From Rhodobacter sp. SGA-6-6 (GTDB lineage: Bacteria > Pseudomonadota > Alphaproteobacteria > Rhodobacterales > Rhodobacteraceae): DNA of 64,000 nt. The notes beneath the pieces were generated by a model. It saw nothing but the letters and a program-made list of their open reading frames with translations. It did no database searches and had not been told where the DNA came from. This document shows positions 56,603 through 64,000 of the stretch, piece after piece. A program made the translations under genes and the position numbers. How positions within the stretch are numbered: position 1 is the first letter of the stretch; the number at the start of each line of letters is the position of its first letter. The stretch covers positions 186,001 to 250,000 of the forward strand of contig NZ_JAAKGP010000003.1 of NCBI RefSeq assembly GCF_011043545.1, given 5' to 3'.

Positions 56603-57622
56603 TCAGCGCCAGCCGAGCGCCGGGGCGACGTGCTTCAGGATGCTTTCGATCACATGGGCGTTGTAGTCGACGCCCAGCATGTTCGGCACCGTCAGGAGCA
56701 GGGTGTCGGCCTCGGCGATGGCCTCGTCCTTGCGCAACTCCTCGATCAGCCGGTCGGGCTCGGCGGCGTAGCTGCGGCCGAAGACGGCGCGGGTGTCGTC
56801 GATCACGCCGATCTGGTCCTGCTCCGGCCGGCCGCCGCCGAAATACCGGCGGTCGAGGTCGCTGGTCAGGGCGAAGATCGACCGGCTGACCGAGGCGCGC
56901 GGCGTGCCTTCATGCCCGGCGGCCTTCCAGGCCTCGCGGAACTTGCGGATCTGGCGGGCCTGTTGCAGGTGCAGCGGTTCGCCGCTCTCGTCCCATTTCA
57001 GGGTCGAGGTCTGCAGGTGCATCCCCAAAGTGCCGGCCCATTCCGCGGTGGCGTCGGAGGCCGCGCCCCACCAGATGCGGCTGCGCAAGCCCGGTGAATG
57101 CGGCTCCAGCCGCAGCAGGCCCGGCGGATTGGGGAACATCGGCCGTGGGTTGGGCTGGGCGAAGCCCTTGCCCTCCAGCAGGCGCAGGAAGGTCAGCGCA
57201 TGGTCGCGGGCCATGTCCTGATCGGTCTCGCCCTCCGCGGGCGCATAGCCGAAGTGGCGCCAGCCGTCGATCACCTGCTCGGGCGAGCCGCGCGAGATGC
57301 CGAGTTGCAGCCGTCCGCCGGCGATCAGGTCGGCCGACCCGGCATCCTCGATCATGTAGAACGGGTTCTCGTAGCGCATGTCGATGACGCCGGTGCCGAT
57401 CTCGATCCGCTTCGTCCGCGCGCCGACGGCGGCCAGCAGCGGAAAGGGCGAGGCCAGCTGGCGGGCGAAATGGTGGACGCGGAAATAGGCGCCGTCGGCC
57501 CCCAGTTCCTCGGCCGCCTCGGCCAGTTCGATGGATTGGGTCAGCACATCGGCGGCCGAGCGGACGGCGGAGCCGCGCTCGTCGGACCAATGGCCGAAGG
57601 AGAGGAAACCGATCTTCTTCAT
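56603..57622 (-). CDS. LLM class (luciferase-like) flavin-dependent monooxygenase
   Basis: 339 aa TIM-barrel flavoprotein. MKKIGFLSFGHWSDERGSAV at the start, AEELGADGAYFRVHHFARQL with the His of the active site, GTGVIDMRYENPFYMIEDAG and GGRLQLGISRGSPEQVIDGW. Uses reduced FMN and O2 on an unknown substrate. Single gene; divergent from no close neighbour. The GST gene on the same strand lies 115 bp upstream. Confidence 0.9.
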   Translation of the reverse strand: MKKIGFLSFGHWSDERGSAVRSAADVLTQSIELAEAAEELGADGAYFRVHHFARQLASPFPLLAAVGARTKRIEIGTGVIDMRYENPFYMIEDAGSADLIAGGRLQLGISRGSPEQVIDGWRHFGYAPAEGETDQDMARDHALTFLRLLEGKGFAQPNPRPMFPNPPGLLRLEPHSPGLRSRIWWGAASDATAEWAGTLGMHLQTSTLKWDESGEPLHLQQARQIRKFREAWKAAGHEGTPRASVSRSIFALTSDLDRRYFGGGRPEQDQIGVIDDTRAVFGRSYAAEPDRLIEELRKDEAIAEADTLLLTVPNMLGVDYNAHVIESILKHVAPALGWR

Positions 57623-57737
57623 GGCGGGGCCTTTCCCGGATCAATTCGCGTTGACGGGGAAGTAGGGCGAAGGCGGCCGTTGCGCCAGTGCGCGGCAGGG
57701 CGCCGCCGCGCACAGCGACTGTGCTCTGGCCGAGGCC

Positions 57738-58397
57738 CTATTCGGGCTCGGCCATCCGCGCCGCCCACATCTCCTGGAAGGCGGGGCGGGACTGGCAGCG
57801 GGCGAGCCAGCCCTTCACCTGCGGGAATTCCTCCAGCAGCGTGGGATGGCCCTGGGCATAGCGCAGGCATTCGGCGGTGTTGATGTCGGCCACGGTGAAG
57901 CGGTCGCCGACCAGCCAGTCGTGGGTCTCCAGATGGCCCTGCATCCGCCGCAGCGGCCGGCGCAGCTTCTCGGCCGAGACCGCCAGCGCCGCCTGCCCCT
58001 CGGGCGAGTCCATGCCGCCCGATTGCAGCGCCGCCATGATCTCCAGCGCCGGGGTCTCGATCCCCGTTGCGGCGAAGAGCGACCACTGCTCCATCAGCGC
58101 CTGCTTGGCGGGGTCCTGCGGGCCGAGGTCGCCGCCGTAGCGGCGGGCGATGTGGGAGGTGATCGCCAGCGATTCGGTCAGCAGCAGGCCGTCGTCGGTC
58201 AGCGCCGGGATCTGGCCCATCGGGTTGATCGCCAGGAATTCGGCCGAGGCGGTGTTCAGCACCCCGGCCCGGGCGCCGTCGTCCTTCAGCCGGTAGGCCT
58301 GGATCACCGGGACATGGGCGAAGGGCGCGCCGCATTCGGCCAGAAGCCAGAGCGGGCGCGAGGCGCGCGAACGGTAGACGCCGTAGAGGGTGAGCAT
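57738..58397 (-). CDS. Glutathione S-transferase family protein
   Basis: 219 aa. N-terminal thioredoxin-like domain MLTLYGVYRSRASRPLWLLA, cis-Pro region FLAINPMGQIPALTDDGLLL and ESLAITSHIARRYG. C-terminal all-helical domain with N-cap/hydrophobic staple WLVGDRFTVADINTAECLRY. Ser or Cys near residue 11 could be the catalytic residue. Substrate unknown. Divergent from the LuxR/hydrolase gene with 118 bp between starts. Confidence 0.9.
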   Translation of the reverse strand: MLTLYGVYRSRASRPLWLLAECGAPFAHVPVIQAYRLKDDGARAGVLNTASAEFLAINPMGQIPALTDDGLLLTESLAITSHIARRYGGDLGPQDPAKQALMEQWSLFAATGIETPALEIMAALQSGGMDSPEGQAALAVSAEKLRRPLRRMQGHLETHDWLVGDRFTVADINTAECLRYAQGHPTLLEEFPQVKGWLARCQSRPAFQEMWAARMAEPE

Positions 58398-58515
58398 CGG
58401 TTTTCTCCGCAGATGCAGCCAGCAGCGCAGCTTTCGCGCAAGTGCGGGGAAAGGTCCATGGCCGATGCGGCAAATCCGCTTGCCGCCCCCCCGGGGGGGT
58501 GCGGTAATATGCCCC

Positions 58516-60270
58516 ATGACCAGCGATCCCCGCCCGCCGCAGACAGCCTCGCTTGCCGATCGGGACCAGAGGGCCGAGATCGTCGACCGGCTTTACGACG
58601 TGGCGCTGGACCCGATCAAGCTGGAGCATCTGCTGGAGGTCTGGGAGGGCCGCGCCGCGCCGCTGCGGCAGGGCCGGGCGATCCCGCTGGAGGACCCGGA
58701 GATCGAGGCGCACATGCAGCGCGCCACGGTGTTCCTGGGCCGCTACGACGCCATCCCCGACAACGCCTATCGCTCGGTGCTGGAGGACATCCCGCGCTCG
58801 GCCGCCTTCCTGTCGGACGGCGGCGCGCTGATCGCCGATTGCAACCGGCCGGCGGCGGTGGCCTTCGGCATCCGCGCCGGCGGCCCCTTCGCCGCGCTGC
58901 CCTTCGAGGCCGAGGATCGCAGCCTGCTGGCGGGCGTCATCCGCAAGGTGGCGGGCGGCCGGGCCGAGAAGGTGGTGACTTTGCGCATCCGGTCCACCGT
59001 CACCGGCAGTCCGGTGATCGTGCGGGTCGGCCGGGTGGAATCGGACCCGGGCCAGCCGCCGCTGGCCCTGGTGCTGTCGACGGAACTGGTCTGGCCCGAG
59101 GGCTTCGAAACCACGGTGCAGGAGGCCTTCGGCCTGACCCCCGCCGAGGTGGAGATCGTGCGCGGCATCACGCTCGGCCTGCCGGTCAAGGACATCGCCG
59201 AGGCGCGGGGGCGGTCGGCCGAGACGGTGCGGACCCAGCTGCGCTCGATCCTGCAGAAGACCGAGACCCACAGCCAGAGCGAGCTGGTGCGGGTGGTGAT
59301 CGGGCTGATGGACCTGGCGCTGATCCCGGCCGGCGGCACCGGCCGCTCGGTCCCGATCGGCGGCGCGCTGGAGCCGCGCGAGGTGCGCGAGCTGTGGCTG
59401 GCCGACGGGCGGCGGCTGACCTGGATCGAGTTCGGCGATCCCAAGGGCCAGCCGGTGGTCTACATGCACCTGGATTACGGGCTGATCCGCTGGCCGGCCT
59501 CGGCCGAGCGGCACGCGGCGGCGCGCAAGCTGCGGGTGATCGTGCCGATCCGCGCGGGCTATGGCACCACCGACCTGCATCTGCGGGCGGCGGACCATCT
59601 GGGCGCCGTGACCCAGGACTACATCGCGGTGCTGGACCATCTGGCGGTGCAGGACGCCATCGCGCTGCCGCTGGGGGCCGACCTGCGCTTTGCGATGAAC
59701 CTGGCGAACCGGCGGCCCGACCTGGTGGCCGGGATCGTCGGCGCCGCCTGCCAGCTGCCCCTGCGGACCGCGGCGCAATACGAGCGGATGGACAAGTGGC
59801 AGCGCTTCATCCTCGCCAATGCCCGCTATGCGCCGAAGGTGCTGCCTTTCCTGGTGCAGGCAGGCTTCTCGCTGGCGCGGCGGCTGGGAAAGGACATGTT
59901 CTTCGCCCAGGTCAACGGCGGCAGCCCGGCGGACATGGAAGCCTTCGCCCGGCCCGAGGTGCGCGAGGCGATCCTCACCGGCTCGGACGTCTGCCTGACC
60001 CGGCAGTGGAGCGCGCACGAGGCCTTCACCCGGGAATGCATCGGCTCGGAGAAGGACTGGTCGGCGGTGGTGCGGGAGTGCAAGGTGCCGGTCCTGCTGC
60101 TGCAGGGCGACCAGGACCCGCAGACGCCGGCGCAGTCGATCCGCGAGCTGATGGAGGATTTCCCGCATCTGGAAGTGCGCTTCGTTCCGGAGACCGGGCA
60201 GATGCTGTTCTTCAAGGAATGGCCGCTGGTGCTGGACGAGGTGGAGGCGATGGCGGCGCGGCTGGGGTAG
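58516..60270 (+). CDS. LuxR-type HTH protein fused to a degenerate α/β-hydrolase domain
   Basis: 584 aa. N-terminal sensor-like region (about 1-195), HTH at about 206-270 (FGLTPAEVEIVRGITLGLPV … RSAETVRTQLRSILQKTETH), then an α/β-hydrolase-like domain (about 290-584; WIEFGDPKGQPVVYMHLDYG). The nucleophile elbow reads LPLGADL: Gly near 387 replaces the catalytic Ser. The catalytic His position reads TGQML (Gln near 562). Only the acid GDQDPQTP is kept. It is therefore probably a ligand-binding regulator rather than an enzyme. Confidence 0.85.
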   Translation: MTSDPRPPQTASLADRDQRAEIVDRLYDVALDPIKLEHLLEVWEGRAAPLRQGRAIPLEDPEIEAHMQRATVFLGRYDAIPDNAYRSVLEDIPRSAAFLSDGGALIADCNRPAAVAFGIRAGGPFAALPFEAEDRSLLAGVIRKVAGGRAEKVVTLRIRSTVTGSPVIVRVGRVESDPGQPPLALVLSTELVWPEGFETTVQEAFGLTPAEVEIVRGITLGLPVKDIAEARGRSAETVRTQLRSILQKTETHSQSELVRVVIGLMDLALIPAGGTGRSVPIGGALEPREVRELWLADGRRLTWIEFGDPKGQPVVYMHLDYGLIRWPASAERHAAARKLRVIVPIRAGYGTTDLHLRAADHLGAVTQDYIAVLDHLAVQDAIALPLGADLRFAMNLANRRPDLVAGIVGAACQLPLRTAAQYERMDKWQRFILANARYAPKVLPFLVQAGFSLARRLGKDMFFAQVNGGSPADMEAFARPEVREAILTGSDVCLTRQWSAHEAFTRECIGSEKDWSAVVRECKVPVLLLQGDQDPQTPAQSIRELMEDFPHLEVRFVPETGQMLFFKEWPLVLDEVEAMAARLG

Positions 60271-60295
60271 GGACGCTTCCGCCAGCCTTCGGCTT

Positions 60296-60504
60296 GGCGA
60301 AGGCGCGTGCCTTCGCCATCACGCAACGGTTCAGCCTGGACCGGCCGGGCCTCAATGGCCCGGCCAGCGCCCGCCCCGCCCCCGGCGGGCGCTTCTCGCC
60401 CGCCGGGTCGGGCGCTGGCCTCTCGGGTTTCGTGCCACCACTGTCTCCCGGGACAGCCGCCGCGCACGGGCGGGGCGAGGCAGTGCCTCGCCTGTTCCCG
60501 CCCG
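60296..60504 (+). repeat. ~209-bp structured repeat, copy 3
   Basis: Same layout as the copy at 24551, beginning with GGCGAAGGCG…GCCTTCGCC after the LuxR/hydrolase gene stop. The second hairpin is CCGGGCCTCAATGGCCCGG: one loop or closing base differs. It ends with GGCGAGGCAGTGCCTCGCC and CCCGCCCG. The rest of the 554-bp gap to ppk2 (60505-60824) holds a hairpin, an FNR-type box and the ppk2 leader. Confidence 0.85.
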
Positions 60505-60664
60505 CCCCATCCCACATCCCCGGCAGGGATTCCTTACCCAAGGTCACTTTCTTTGCCGCCTTACCGCAAACGGGGTATGCGCGGGCGGCGCGGGGCGGTT
60601 AAGAAAGCCTCAGTCGTGGTGGCATTTGCGACGCAGCCTTTTGGAACGGAACCTTTTCCCCTTG

Positions 60665-60699
60665 GCGGGACGGCAGCCTTAGACCAGCTGCCGTCCCGC
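60665..60699. other. Perfect 12-bp hairpin upstream of ppk2
   Basis: GCGGGACGGCAG (60665-60676) and CTGCCGTCCCGC (60688-60699) pair around an 11-nt loop. No T-run follows on either strand, so it may be a terminator remnant or a structural element. Confidence 0.5.
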
Positions 60700-60749
60700 G
60701 CCTCATTCTCCGCCAGGCCACCGGAAGACCCGCGGAATCGGCGGGAATC

Positions 60750-60763
60750 TTGACCGGGATCAA
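60750..60763. promoter_or_regulatory. FNR/FnrL-type box upstream of ppk2
   Basis: TTGACCGGGATCAA fits TTGAY-N4-ATCAA, the form bound by FnrL/Dnr-type regulators. It is 62 bp before the ppk2 start, suitable for activation under low oxygen or nitric oxide. Confidence 0.62.
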
Positions 60764-60792
60764 TGCAATTCAGCCGCCGGGGATATAGGATT

Positions 60793-60816
60793 TCCCCTGT
60801 CCAGTCCGACAGGGGA
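60793..60816 (+). promoter_or_regulatory. Leader hairpin overlapping the ppk2 ribosome-binding site
   Basis: TCCCCTGTC (60793-60801) pairs with GACAGGGGA (60808-60816) around a 6-nt loop. The right arm contains the purine-rich Shine-Dalgarno (AGGGGAGAG, 9-14 nt before the ATG), so folding would hide it. Confidence 0.5.
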
Positions 60817-60824
60817 GAGTCCGC

Positions 60825-61835
60825 ATGGAAGATCAGTCGCCGCAGGGAACCGTCCTGCCCGAAACCGCCGCAGCCATCGCCGCGCCCGCCGCACCTGTCC
60901 GCCGCCGCCGGGCGCCCGCGGCCCCGGCCGATTCCTCCGGCGGCGCCGGCGAGGGGCTGACCGGGCCGCAGCGATTCCCCGCCGTCGACAGCGACGCCAT
61001 CCGCGAGGTCTTCGAATCCGGCCGCTATCCCTATGCCCGCCCGATGGGCCGCGCCCCCTACGAGGCCGAGAAGGCCCGGCTGCAGGCGGAACTCCTGAAG
61101 GTGCAGATCTGGGCGCAGGAGACCGGGCAGAAGTTCGTCGTGCTGATGGAGGGCCGCGACGCCGCCGGCAAGGGCGGCACCATCAAGCGCTTCATGGAGC
61201 ATCTGAACCCCCGCTACGCCCGGGTCTGCGCGCTGACCAAGCCCTCGGAGGTGGAGAAGGGGCAATGGTTCTTCCAGCGCTACATCGCCCATCTGCCCAC
61301 GGCGGGCGAGATCGTCTTCTTCGACCGCAGCTGGTATAACCGCGCCGGGGTGGAGCGGGTGATGGGCTTCTGCACCCCGGCGGAATACCTGGAATTCATG
61401 CGCCAGGCGCCGGAGTTCGAGCGGATGCTGGTCCGCTCCGGCATCCGGCTTTACAAATACTGGTTCTCGGTCACCCGCGAGGAGCAGCGCCGCCGCTTCC
61501 TCGCCCGCGAGACCGATCCGCTGAAGATGTGGAAGCTGTCGCCGATCGACAAGGCGTCCTTGGACAAGTGGGACGACTATACCGAGGCGAAGGAGGCGAT
61601 GTTCTTCTACACCGATACCGCCGACGCGCCCTGGACCATCGTCAAGTCGAACGACAAGAAACGGGCGCGGCTGAACTGCATGCGGCATTTCCTGGCCTCG
61701 CTGGACTATCCCAACAAGGACCACGCGGTGGTCGGCGCGCCGGACCCGCTGATCGTCGGCCGGGCCAGCCAGGTGCTGGGCGGCAACGGCCATATCCTGG
61801 AGGCGGCGCGGCATCCTTCGGTGAAGGGGAGTTGA
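60825..61835 (+). CDS. ppk2: Polyphosphate kinase 2
   Basis: 336 aa. Disordered N-terminus rich in Ala/Arg/Pro (about 1-50), then PPK2 domain: Walker A VLMEGRDAAGKGGTIKRFME, lid LTKPSEVEKGQWFFQRYIAH, Walker B IVFFDRSWYNRAGVERVMGF, and DPLKMWKLSPIDKASLDKWD. Class I PPK2 transfers phosphate from polyphosphate to ADP or GDP. This is the second polyphosphate kinase in the window besides ppk. FNR-type box and ribosome-site hairpin upstream. Confidence 0.95.
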   Translation: MEDQSPQGTVLPETAAAIAAPAAPVRRRRAPAAPADSSGGAGEGLTGPQRFPAVDSDAIREVFESGRYPYARPMGRAPYEAEKARLQAELLKVQIWAQETGQKFVVLMEGRDAAGKGGTIKRFMEHLNPRYARVCALTKPSEVEKGQWFFQRYIAHLPTAGEIVFFDRSWYNRAGVERVMGFCTPAEYLEFMRQAPEFERMLVRSGIRLYKYWFSVTREEQRRRFLARETDPLKMWKLSPIDKASLDKWDDYTEAKEAMFFYTDTADAPWTIVKSNDKKRARLNCMRHFLASLDYPNKDHAVVGAPDPLIVGRASQVLGGNGHILEAARHPSVKGS

Positions 61836-61846
61836 CCGGCTTCCTT

Positions 61847-62055
61847 GGCGAAGGCCATCGCCTTCGCCACGGCGGAACGGTTCAACCGGGACCGGCCGGG
61901 ACCATAAGTCCCGGCCAGCGCCCGCCCGCCCCTCGGCGGGCGCTTCTCGCCCGCCCGGGCGGGCGCTGGCCTCTCCGGGTCTCGTGCCGACAGGTCTCCG
62001 GTTGATGCGATGCGCACGGGCGGGGGCGAGGCAATGCCTCGCCTTTCTCCGCCCG
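61847..62055 (+). repeat. ~209-bp structured repeat, copy 4
   Basis: Same layout as the copy at 24551, directly after ppk2. The second hairpin is CCGGGACCATAAGTCCCGG, in which C-G pairs seen in other copies are replaced by A-T while the stem is kept. The final hairpin loop differs (GGCGAGGCAATGCCTCGCC). It fills most of the 308-bp gap to the DUF1007 gene. Confidence 0.85.
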
Positions 62056-62143
62056 GGGAGGACGGCGGAGCCCGGGGTGACCTCGCCCTCGGTTGCGGGG
62101 ACCGCCGATCCGCTCTAGCCTGCCGCCGCGAAAGGGAGCGGTC

Positions 62144-62803
62144 ATGCGGGCAGGGGCGGCACTGGTCTGGGCGGTCGTGGCGGGGGCGGGCGGCCCGGCC
62201 CTCGCGCATCCGCATGTCTTTATCGACACCTCGGTCGAAATCCTCCTCGACGACCAGGACCGGGTGACGGCGGTCAGGATCGGCTGGGTCTATGACGAGC
62301 TGTTCTCGCTGATGGTCATCGCCGACCGCGAGCTGGACACCGACGCCGACGGCGCCCTGTCGCCGGAAGAAGCGGCGGGGCTGAAGGGCTTCGACATGGA
62401 GTGGATGGAGGGCTACCCCGGCGACAGCTACGCGCTGATCGAGGGCCGCGAGCTGACGCTCGGCCCGCCGGAGGAGCCGACGGCGGATTGGGACGGCAGG
62501 AACATCCGCACCACCCACTTGCGCCACCTGCTGGCGCCGGTGGAGATCGGCCCCGATACATTCATCGTGCAGGTCTACGACCCGGGCTATTACACCGCCT
62601 ATTTCATCCCCTTCGACCCGGTGATCACCGGCGGCACCGGCGCCTGCCGGGCCGAGGTCTGGGGGCCAGACCCCGATGCCGCGGACCAGGCGCTGAAGGA
62701 TGCGCTGCTGGAATATGCGCCGGACCAGGACCTGGAGGCGGATTTCCCCGCCGTGGGCAAGAATTTCGCCGAGGAGGTGCGGGTGACATGCGCCGCGCCC
62801 TGA
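62144..62803 (+). CDS. DUF1007 family exported protein
   Basis: 219 aa. Signal peptide MRAGAALVWAVVAGAGGPALA followed by HPHVFIDTSVEILLDDQDRV, the family signature. Acidic pair DTDADGALSPEEA resembles an EF-hand. ATG 62144 follows AAAGGGAGCGG. Its 3' end overlaps the NicO transporter gene by 16 nt; this pairing recurs in proteobacteria and suggests a periplasmic partner in nickel/cobalt handling. Confidence 0.88.
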   Translation: MRAGAALVWAVVAGAGGPALAHPHVFIDTSVEILLDDQDRVTAVRIGWVYDELFSLMVIADRELDTDADGALSPEEAAGLKGFDMEWMEGYPGDSYALIEGRELTLGPPEEPTADWDGRNIRTTHLRHLLAPVEIGPDTFIVQVYDPGYYTAYFIPFDPVITGGTGACRAEVWGPDPDAADQALKDALLEYAPDQDLEADFPAVGKNFAEEVRVTCAAP

Positions 62804-63696
62804 TCCTCGCCGGCCTGCCGGTGGCCGTCCTGCTGGGCCTTCTCTGGCTGGCGGGCGGCTTCGACGGCATCCTGCGGGCCGCGGCGGCGGCGCAGCGCGA
62901 GACGCAGGATGCGCTGGCCGGCGCGGTGCGGGCGATCCGCTCCGGCGAGCCGGGGGCGGTGGCGGGGCTTCTGGCCGTCAGCTTCGGCTATGGCGTTCTC
63001 CATGCGGTGGGGCCGGGCCACGGCAAGGCGCTGATCGGCGCCTACGGGCTGGCGCGGCGGGTGCCGGTGCTGCGGCTGTCGGCGCTGGCGCTGGTCTCCT
63101 CGCTGGCGCAGGCGGCGGTGGCGGTGGCGCTGGTCTACGGTTTGGTGGCCCTTCTGGGCCTGACCCGGCAGGCGGCGACCGGACTGGCCGAGGGGATGGT
63201 GCCCCTGATCGGCAACCTGATGATCGCCGGCCTTGGCCTCTGGCTGCTGGCGCGCGGCCTTGCCGGACTGCTGCGGCGGCAGGCGCAGGAGCGCGACTAT
63301 GACCACCATCATCCCCACCACGACCATGGCCCCGACTGCGGCTGCGGCCATGCCCACGGGCCGACCGTCGAACAGGTGGAGCGGCTGACCGGCTGGCGCG
63401 ATGCCGCGCTGCTGGTGGCCGGGATCGCGCTGCGCCCCTGTTCCGGCGCGCTGTTCCTGCTGATCCTGACCTGGCAGCTGGGCATCGGCGCCGCCGGCGT
63501 GGCCGGGGCCTTCGCCATGGGCCTGGGCGTGGCGCTGGTCACCATGGCGGTGGCCGCACTGGCGGCCTGGGCGCGGGAAGGCGCGGTCCGGCGCCTCTCC
63601 GGCGGCGCGCTGGCCCGCGCCCTGCCGCTGGCCGAGGCGCTGTTCGGCGCGGTGATCCTGGCGGCCGGGCTGGTGCTGGCGGGCCGCGCACTCTGA
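62788..63696 (+). CDS. NicO/RcnA family nickel/cobalt transporter
   Basis: 302 aa, six hydrophobic helices. Motifs VLHAVGPGHGKALIGAYGLA and ALRPCSGALFLLILTWQLGI are the conserved metal-path segments. The cytosolic loop is rich in His, Asp and Cys (DHHHPHHDHGPDCGCGHAHG), the metal-binding stretch typical of exporters. Predicted efflux or uptake of Ni2+/Co2+; direction unproven. The start codon lies inside the DUF1007 gene. Confidence 0.9.
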   Translation: MRRALILAGLPVAVLLGLLWLAGGFDGILRAAAAAQRETQDALAGAVRAIRSGEPGAVAGLLAVSFGYGVLHAVGPGHGKALIGAYGLARRVPVLRLSALALVSSLAQAAVAVALVYGLVALLGLTRQAATGLAEGMVPLIGNLMIAGLGLWLLARGLAGLLRRQAQERDYDHHHPHHDHGPDCGCGHAHGPTVEQVERLTGWRDAALLVAGIALRPCSGALFLLILTWQLGIGAAGVAGAFAMGLGVALVTMAVAALAAWAREGAVRRLSGGALARALPLAEALFGAVILAAGLVLAGRAL

Positions 63697-63769
63697 GCCG
63701 CTGCCACACGCTGCGCTGCGGCGGATTTCGCCCCTTGCCCCGGCAAAAATGCCCCGGCATACCGGCGCG

Positions 63770-64000
63770 ATGACCCGCAACCTGACCTATTCCGCCCATG
63801 CACGGGCCACGCTCGTGCTGGGGCTGCCGCTGATCGGCTCGCATCTGGCGCAGATGGCGCTGCATGTGGTCGATACGGTGATGATGGGCTGGTATGGCAT
63901 GGTGCCGCTGGCGGCGGTGGTGCTGGGCTCGGCCAGCTTCTTCATCGTCTGGGTGCTGGGCGCGGGCTTCTCCAAGGCGGTGATGCCGATGGTTGCCGGC
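63770..64000 (+). CDS. MATE family multidrug efflux transporter, 5' part (truncated by window end)
   Basis: 77 codons from ATG 63770 to the end of the window, frame still open. MTRNLTYSAHARATLVLGLP then LIGSHLAQMALHVVDTVMMG, the MATE/NorM first and second helices. Predicted cation-coupled drug or metabolite exporter. 73 bp after the NicO gene. Confidence 0.85.
   Translation, partial: MTRNLTYSAHARATLVLGLPLIGSHLAQMALHVVDTVMMGWYGMVPLAAVVLGSASFFIVWVLGAGFSKAVMPMVAG

Noticed and set aside
58486-58499. C7G7 palindrome upstream of the LuxR/hydrolase gene
   Set aside because: Short homopolymer symmetry in high-GC DNA; no second copy or gene-control pattern seen.

Overview
This window is high-GC chromosomal DNA whose gene content and protein families point to the Rhodobacteraceae (Alphaproteobacteria, Rhodobacterales). 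The evidence is the choline module choXWV/betI/betA, a propionyl-CoA carboxylase/methylmalonyl-CoA mutase locus with a PccR-type ScfR regulator, the short alphaproteobacterial ProS, DUF6497-, DUF486-, DUF2937- and DUF1007-type proteins, and many ATGA-overlapping gene pairs. No rRNA or tRNA gene, integrase or transposase was recognised.

Layout. 1-1895 is the 3' part of topA. 1960-8129 is choline/osmoprotectant uptake (choXWV, leftward) divergent from betI, a PLP dehydratase and betA (rightward), with a BetI-like operator between them. 8130-19844 is the propionyl-CoA assimilation region: ydcH behind a consensus FNR box, pccR, an MFS exporter, a DUF486 protein, pccB, small lipoproteins, pccA, a DUF4174 protein and mcm. 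TTTGCAAA operators lie in front of pccR and pccB. 20016-29011 is a leftward housekeeping block: exported protein, EEP phosphatase, TerB/DnaJ protein, GNAT, ppx, ppk1, hdaA and an AI-2E-type transporter. 29163-30594 is a small rightward PepSY / cytochrome b561 / membrane-tethered HTH operon.

30614-47488 is the most interesting region: 15 tightly packed genes on one strand that read as a single LacI-controlled catabolic operon. It encodes a Gfo/Idh/MocA dehydrogenase, CoA-transferase, enoyl-CoA hydratase, aldehyde dehydrogenase, a complete CUT1 sugar-type ABC importer, two GMC flavoproteins, an SDR, a Dabb protein, a DUF993 aldolase-like protein, the LacI regulator and a glycerate kinase. The promoter lies between two 14-bp LacI-type operators. 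I cannot match the gene set to a described pathway.

47792-64000 holds proS, a DUF2937 protein, an isolated type I-E-like CRISPR remnant, a hemolysin III protein, lolC/E and lolD, a lipoprotein cytochrome c, a low-GC orphan gene, parE, an LLM flavoprotein, a GST, a LuxR/degenerate-hydrolase fusion, ppk2 behind an FNR-type box, DUF1007 plus a NicO Ni/Co exporter, and the start of a MATE transporter.

Repeats. A structured intergenic element of about 209 bp occurs four times (plus a fragment), with stem-preserving differences between copies. A second palindrome (CCCGGGTCAAGCCCGGG type) occurs once between genes and once inserted in frame in the aldehyde dehydrogenase gene. A third palindrome family (GAGTATTTGGATCAAGAGG) lies near topA, parE and the cytochrome c gene. 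All calls rest on reading the sequence; no database search was run.
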